From NCBI GenBank assembly GCA_030180135.1, contig CM058232.1:75683001-75747000 (forward strand): 64,000 bases of DNA, in the 5' to 3' direction. A model generated the notes under the pieces. It worked only from the letters and a program-made list of their open reading frames with translations, did not search any database and was not told the origin of the DNA. The translations under genes were made by a program, and so were the position numbers. This document shows positions 59,677-64,000 of the stretch, in pieces (positions within the stretch are counted from its first letter, which is position 1; each line of letters opens with the position of its first letter). Source of the stretch: Orychophragmus violaceus. Lineage: Eukaryota; Streptophyta; Magnoliopsida; Brassicales; Brassicaceae.

Positions 59677-60832
59677 GGACAATCCCATTTGGAGATAGTC
59701 GATAAGCGTCCACCCGAAGCCCTAGCCGAGTCCTGGAAGATGACCATAGAAGAATTGGTTCGAACCAATCCTACCAGACTTGATGTACACCAGAAATTAT
59801 GCTATTTGGAAGAGTTTGGTCAGAAGGAATTAGCCTTGGTTCGAGCTAATCTTGGAGTATGTCTAGAAGCTGTCCATTTAGCCGTGTCCGCGGATATAGG
59901 TGTATTCAAGAGAGGATTGCGATCGGACCATGAGAATTAAAGCTGAAAATCAACCTGTTCTGGAAACCTTACTCACCAAGTAATCTGCGAGAAGTGGAAT
60001 CACATCAATACCATTTTCTATGAAGAAGTTATGCCCATTTCAAAACAGGTGATTTTCAGAGAACCCGCTAAAGACCGGTGTTCACATTTTGGAGTGCACA
60101 CAACGAACCAGGATGAATCAAAGAGTAAATAAACTTGTTCTGGATTCTTGATTCATCAGGGAATGCATGAGAGTTAGAATCACACCAATACCAGCTCGGA
60201 CGAAGAAGATATGCAAGATCAAACCGGAAGGTTGCTGGACTTGCCTTATTTGGAAGCTCACGGATTTAGTGAACTCCAGAACTATGTTTGGCGACCAGGA
60301 GCACGTGCAACATCTCCTTGGGCTGAGTTTTATACTCTGTTTCCCTTAAGTGTGGTTTTATCCCAATTGGGTTTTCCCACTAAGGTTTGTAATGAGGTAA
60401 ACCAAAGCCCGATACAAGAGAAGGAGAATCTGGCCCGTTCAACCTTCATTCTTGTCTTTTCTTTTATAATTTCGACCAGGCCCTTTTTGGCTCACTTGTA
60501 ACTTAGACTATTGGCTATTTAAGCCATTCTTTTCGTTGCTAATAAGATCAATTAAGTTTATAATAAGAAAACCTTAGTATTGTCTAGTGGCCGATCTCTT
60601 CGTTCTTGCGTGGATTCCCCTTGAACAATTGATCCTATTATCTTCTTACTTGTGTGCGTGAGTTACTCAAAGTGTTCCTGTCTATTTTTTGTTCGAATCA
60701 TCTACCATCACCCATTGACCAAGGAGAGAGCGTCTTCGACCAGCTCCTTTGCCCCATCGTCCACCCGGTGTCGATCGAATCCCCATCGCGTCGATCGATC
60801 CCTCTCGACCACCCGCCTCCAATATTACATCA
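59463..60832 (+). repeat. Element E 3' LTR
   Basis: 1370 bp, TGATGAGG...TTACATCA. Followed by TSD CCCTC. Several point differences from the 5' copy (for example near 59632, 59646, 59655 and 59675). Confidence 0.9.
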
Positions 60833-60837
60833 CCCTC

Positions 60838-63050
60838 ACTGCGAACTCACCCTGCGTTAGTCTGTTGACGCTTTGGAGTGGGAGGTCGAGATCCACCTCG
60901 GTTATGGCCATTGGAGTTTGTGGAACCGTTGGAGTGGGAATTGACATGAACCAACTCCTTAGATAGGGTTGGAGCGACCTCTTGGTCAGTTGCCACATAA
61001 GGCAGGATCTCATTTTCTTGAGAAACATCGTGCGGCCTAGGGGTCGATGGCAGATGAGCCTGGCCAAGGGAAAAGAGCAGAGAATCACCCACTTCGCCTG
61101 ACTTCAGTTTCCTCGCTAGATCGACCGGATCCTTTACGTGAAGACGCGTGCTTCCTCTTCATGACATCTTCTCGTGCGGGGGATGGGGTGGTGGGGTGCT
61201 GGCGACTGAGTTACTATCCGAAACCGTTTGACCTACGAACAGACAAAAACCGTGTTAGATTTTTGACAAAAATAGAAATCTATGATAAAACGAGATGTCG
61301 ATCTCTTACTTGTTCCGGTCCGCTCCAAAATACGAAGAGGAGGAGGTACGACCCAGAACGGTGAATATTTTGAGAACCTGGAAAGAGTTGGACTTCTCGA
61401 GGAAGTTGCAGTTGATTTTGAGGAGGTCTTTAAAGCTGGGAACTTAGAGCAGCTCATATACGCTCTGAAAAGAAGGTGTTCCAGTTTATGTTACCTCTCC
61501 TTAATCATGCTATCAGGCTTTGCGTATCCAAGTTCAAGGGCAACGAATCGGGAGTTTCTGAAAAAGGGTCAACAAAGTTGGAAGTGAAAACTAATGTCTA
61601 TCGAACTAAAAGCCTAAATCTAACTGACGCTAACTTCTATTCGCATCGAGACAACAGAGAAGTCGAACTCTCCAACGGACGCCTTGTCCAACTTGAAGAA
61701 GAAGTATCGCTCTGTCCAGGCATCCCGCAGAGGAATCTCTTCCAGAATCTTCTCGTGGTGAGGAGAGAGATAGTACATCCCTAAGGCTTTAACATTGTAT
61801 TTGACCTGTCAGACCTTTAGGAGTTGTTCGGCCCCGAACTCAATCCCTCCTCGACAGCTCTGACCCCGAGTCCGATGTTATAACGGACAAAGTTAGGAGT
61901 TATATGGGGAAAGGCGATCTGGAGTTGCGTCAGGACCCATGAGACAAGGCGAGGAATCAGAAAAATAGCCCACACTTATCGAAATAAGTGTAGGAGGCGA
62001 AACAGTAACCGGGCAGGACCTTCACCAGCGACTCTTGTTTCATTAGAAGTGACCAGCTCCATGTCCGCCGAAATCTGGCACTTCTCCCTGAGTTTCTGAA
62101 AGTGACACAGATTCAGGATAGTTGTCTGGTGCATACCGTATGGTTCTACCGATGAACTACTTGCTACTAGCATATTCTTCGGCCCCGAGAAGCTCAGATT
62201 TTGTGAGAAACACGAAGAAGAAGAAGAAAATGACGTTTCTCTCTCTACGAAAACTTCAAAATCCAGAGAAGTTCTAAAGGAGGTAAACAAAAACGAGAGA
62301 GAAAGAAAACAACATAATGAGGAAGGAAGAAGGAATTACTTGGATATGTAGTTATGATCGTAGTAGGAAAAATGAAGGTCTAACTTCTCTTTTAAAAGCA
62401 AAATTAATGTATATCGAACTAAAAGCCTAAATCTAACCGACGTGGATTTCCTATCACGTCGAGACATCAGAGAAGTCGAACTCTCCAATGGACGCCTTGT
62501 CCAAATTGAATAAGAAGTATCGCTCTCTCCAGACATCCCGCGGAGGAATCTCCTCCAGAATCTTCTCATGGTGAGGAGAGAGATAGTACATCCCCGAGGC
62601 TTTGACATTGTATTTGACCTGGCAGACCTTTAGGAGTTGTTCGGACCCGATCTCGATCCCTCCTTAACAGCTCTGAGTCCGAGTCCGATGACATAACTGA
62701 TGAAGTTAGGAGTCATATGGGGAAAGGCGAGCTGGAGTTGCGCCAGGACCCATGAGACAAGGCGAGGAATCAGAAAAATAGCCCCACAATTATCGAAATA
62801 TGTGTAGGAGGCGCAATAGTAACCAGACATAACCTTCTCTGGCGACTCTTGTTTCGTTAGAAGTGACAAGCTCCACGTCCGCCGGAATCTGGCACTTCTC
62901 CCTGAGTTTCAGAAAGTGACGCAGATTCAAGATAGTCATCTGGTGCAAACCATATGGTTCTACCGAAGAACTACTTGCTACTAGCCTATTCTTCGGCGCC
63001 ATGAGAAGCTCAGATTTTGTGAGAAACACAAAGAAAAAGAAGAAAACGAC
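60838..63050 (-). pseudogene. N-terminal and middle parts of Gypsy D antisense ORF
   Basis: Minus-strand frames read NRLVASSSSVEPYGLHQMTI and LREKCQIPADVELVTSNETR (63000-62800), then LVSWVLAQLQLAFPHMTPN and IGLGLRAVKEG (62750-62650). This resembles Pfam Transposase_28, the 'putative gypsy type transposon' domain, named from memory. A second, tandem copy of the same region lies at 62290-61800. Towards E the frames turn Ser/Pro-rich (61457-60847). The continuation is at 48634-47595. Many shifts and stops break it. It is part of the Tat antisense protein of unknown function. Confidence 0.7.
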
Positions 63051-63215
63051 GTTTCTCTCTCTACGAAATCTTCAAAATCCACATAAGTTTCAAAGGTGGT
63101 AAACAAAAACGAGACAGAAAACAAGAGAATGAGGAAGGAAGAAGGAATTACCTAGATATGTAGTGGTGATCGTAGTGGGATACGTGAAGGTCTAACTTCT
63201 CTTTTAAAAGAAAAC
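61587..63215 (-). repeat. 812-bp tandem duplication in the antisense ORF
   Basis: TATCGAACTAAAAGCCTAAA at about 61597 recurs 812 bp on at about 62409. Both copies continue through the same Transposase_28-like coding stretch, and both end CTAACTTCTCTTTTAAAAG followed by AAAA(C/T)TAATG. The end of copy 2 (near 63215) marks the start of unrelated sequence. Confidence 0.85.
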
Positions 63216-64000
63216 TTAATGCCCCCTTCCCTCGAGATCGTAGGGATCTTTCGTATCCTTGATAGAGTCAAATTAAATCCCTATTCTACTGCAAGTGCAC
63301 AGTTAAGCGAATGTAGTATCTCAGGGTATCGTATCCACAAGGACTCAAGTTTCACACGACAGTTTATATGTTCTCCAGTTAAGCTAAGACAACCAAGAGA
63401 AAGCAGTAAACTAAAGCAAGCAAACTTAAAAGTGTTTTCAATGGGGAAAGACGTCAGACTTAGGAAGTTCTCGGGAATTATACAATGCTAGATACTTAAC
63501 TAACCGGATTCAGATTTAGCGCAAGTTCAAGAACTAGAAACACAATGCTAAAAAATCCAACTCTCGCTGAGATTGTTTCTATATCTAGCAACCTAGCGAT
63601 CCAAATCTCTTTGTGATCCTAGAGTTCTAAACAAGAATTAAGAACAGGTTCTTCAGTTCACAATTCTCCTAAACCAAATCTCTTTGTGTCTAGTCAAATT
63701 GCTCACACTACGTTCATTCAGATTATAACTCACACTCTCGTGCTAAGTTAATTGTCTCAGATCCTAATCCTAGGTGATCAGTCCAGAATTCAGTATTAAG
63801 CACAACTTAGACGATGAGCGAATAGGTTTAGAATCCAATCAATCAGTTGTCTAAACATGCATAAAACCCTATGAGAATTCCTAAATCTAACTAGGTTACT
63901 ACTCCGACATATTATCAGAATAACAACACATCATTGAATAGAAAACCAAAAGACTGAATAGATAAGTAAAGGGGTTCGAAATCCTTCTCTCAAAGGTTAC
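63216..64000. other. Gypsy/Athila-like internal sequence, partial
   Basis: CTACTGCAAGTGCACAGTTA with GGGTATCGTATCCACAAGG (63283-63345) resembles a motif I recall from the 3' internal region of plant Athila-type Gypsy elements. The rest is non-coding with repeated CCAAATCTCTTTGTG (63600, 63674). No boundary, LTR or ORF could be established before the window ends. Confidence 0.4.

Larger units (their letters stand above)
48635..60832 (+). mobile_element. Gag-only LTR retrotransposon E (TR-GAG/LARD-like), hosting Copia C
   Basis: LTRs start TGATGAGGACATC and end TTACATCA. The 5' copy is 48635-48708 plus 56108-57409 (1376 bp without the insertion) and the 3' copy 59463-60832 (1370 bp). The TSD CCCTC is at 48630-48634 and 60833-60837. 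A primer site TGGTATCAGCGC (57412) follows the 5' LTR and a purine tract AAGAGAGAGGG precedes the 3' LTR. The 2.05-kb interior codes for gag only, so it is non-autonomous. LTR copies differ at several percent of sites by eye, making it the older of the nested pair. Confidence 0.92.
39551..63215 (+). mobile_element. Old Ty3/Gypsy (Tat-type) element D with nested insertions
   Basis: A probable 5' LTR end and primer site (40112/40113), gag, protease, RT, two RNase H domains, integrase and then an antisense ORF are laid out in the order known for Grande/RIRE2-like Tat elements. The antisense ORF is split by element E (48635-60832). The left edge is uncertain and no 3' LTR was found, so the right limit is the end of recognisable antisense ORF. 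Many stops and shifts show long inactivity. Confidence 0.65.

Overview
The window is nuclear DNA of a flowering plant, almost certainly a Brassicaceae species. Two intact intron-containing genes sit side by side on the minus strand: a glyoxal oxidase (16013-17901) and a 13-exon CAMTA4-type calmodulin-binding transcription activator (18469-22727). From memory, their Arabidopsis thaliana counterparts are At1g67290 (GLOX1) and At1g67310 (CAMTA4), so the core looks syntenic with that part of chromosome 1. The intervening Arabidopsis gene, recalled as the sugar transporter At1g67300, is absent here. Nearly everything else is repeats and transposons, many of which can be delimited to the base from terminal repeats and target-site duplications (TSDs).

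Left flank (1-15.7 kb): a head-to-tail array of ~1.15-kb AT-rich units (1-5658, resuming at 9261) is interrupted by a 3.6-kb non-autonomous Helitron (5659-9260, minus). The Helitron carries fragments of a malectin/LRR-type receptor kinase, and a 354-bp TRIM retrotransposon is inserted in that kinase. Next comes an almost intact LINE (9614-15128, minus, 16-bp TSD), whose ORF2 is broken by one extra base in a C run. Beside it a MITE lies inserted in another copy of its own family (15146-15695).

Right flank (24.1-64 kb): two nests of LTR retrotransposons. Nest 1 is Ty1/Copia element A (24107-39089, TSD ATATG), with decayed coding sequence but nearly identical LTRs, split by Copia element B (29178-36923, minus, TSD AATGT), which has apparently identical LTRs and an uninterrupted 1325-codon gag-pol frame. 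Nest 2 is an old, broken Ty3/Gypsy element D of Tat type (from about 39.55 kb) with two RNase H domains and an antisense ORF. Gag-only LTR element E (48635-60832, TSD CCCTC) is inserted in that antisense ORF, and Copia element C (48709-56102, TSD GGTCG) is inserted in the 5' LTR of E. LTR divergence agrees with the nesting order: E oldest, then C, and A before B. The last ~0.8 kb resembles Gypsy/Athila 3' internal sequence, but its boundary is not visible.

The host genes act independently: GLOX oxidises aldehydes in the cell wall, releasing H2O2, and CAMTA4 is a nuclear Ca2+/calmodulin-responsive regulator. No tRNA, rRNA or CRISPR feature was seen. LTR comparisons and divergence estimates were made by eye.
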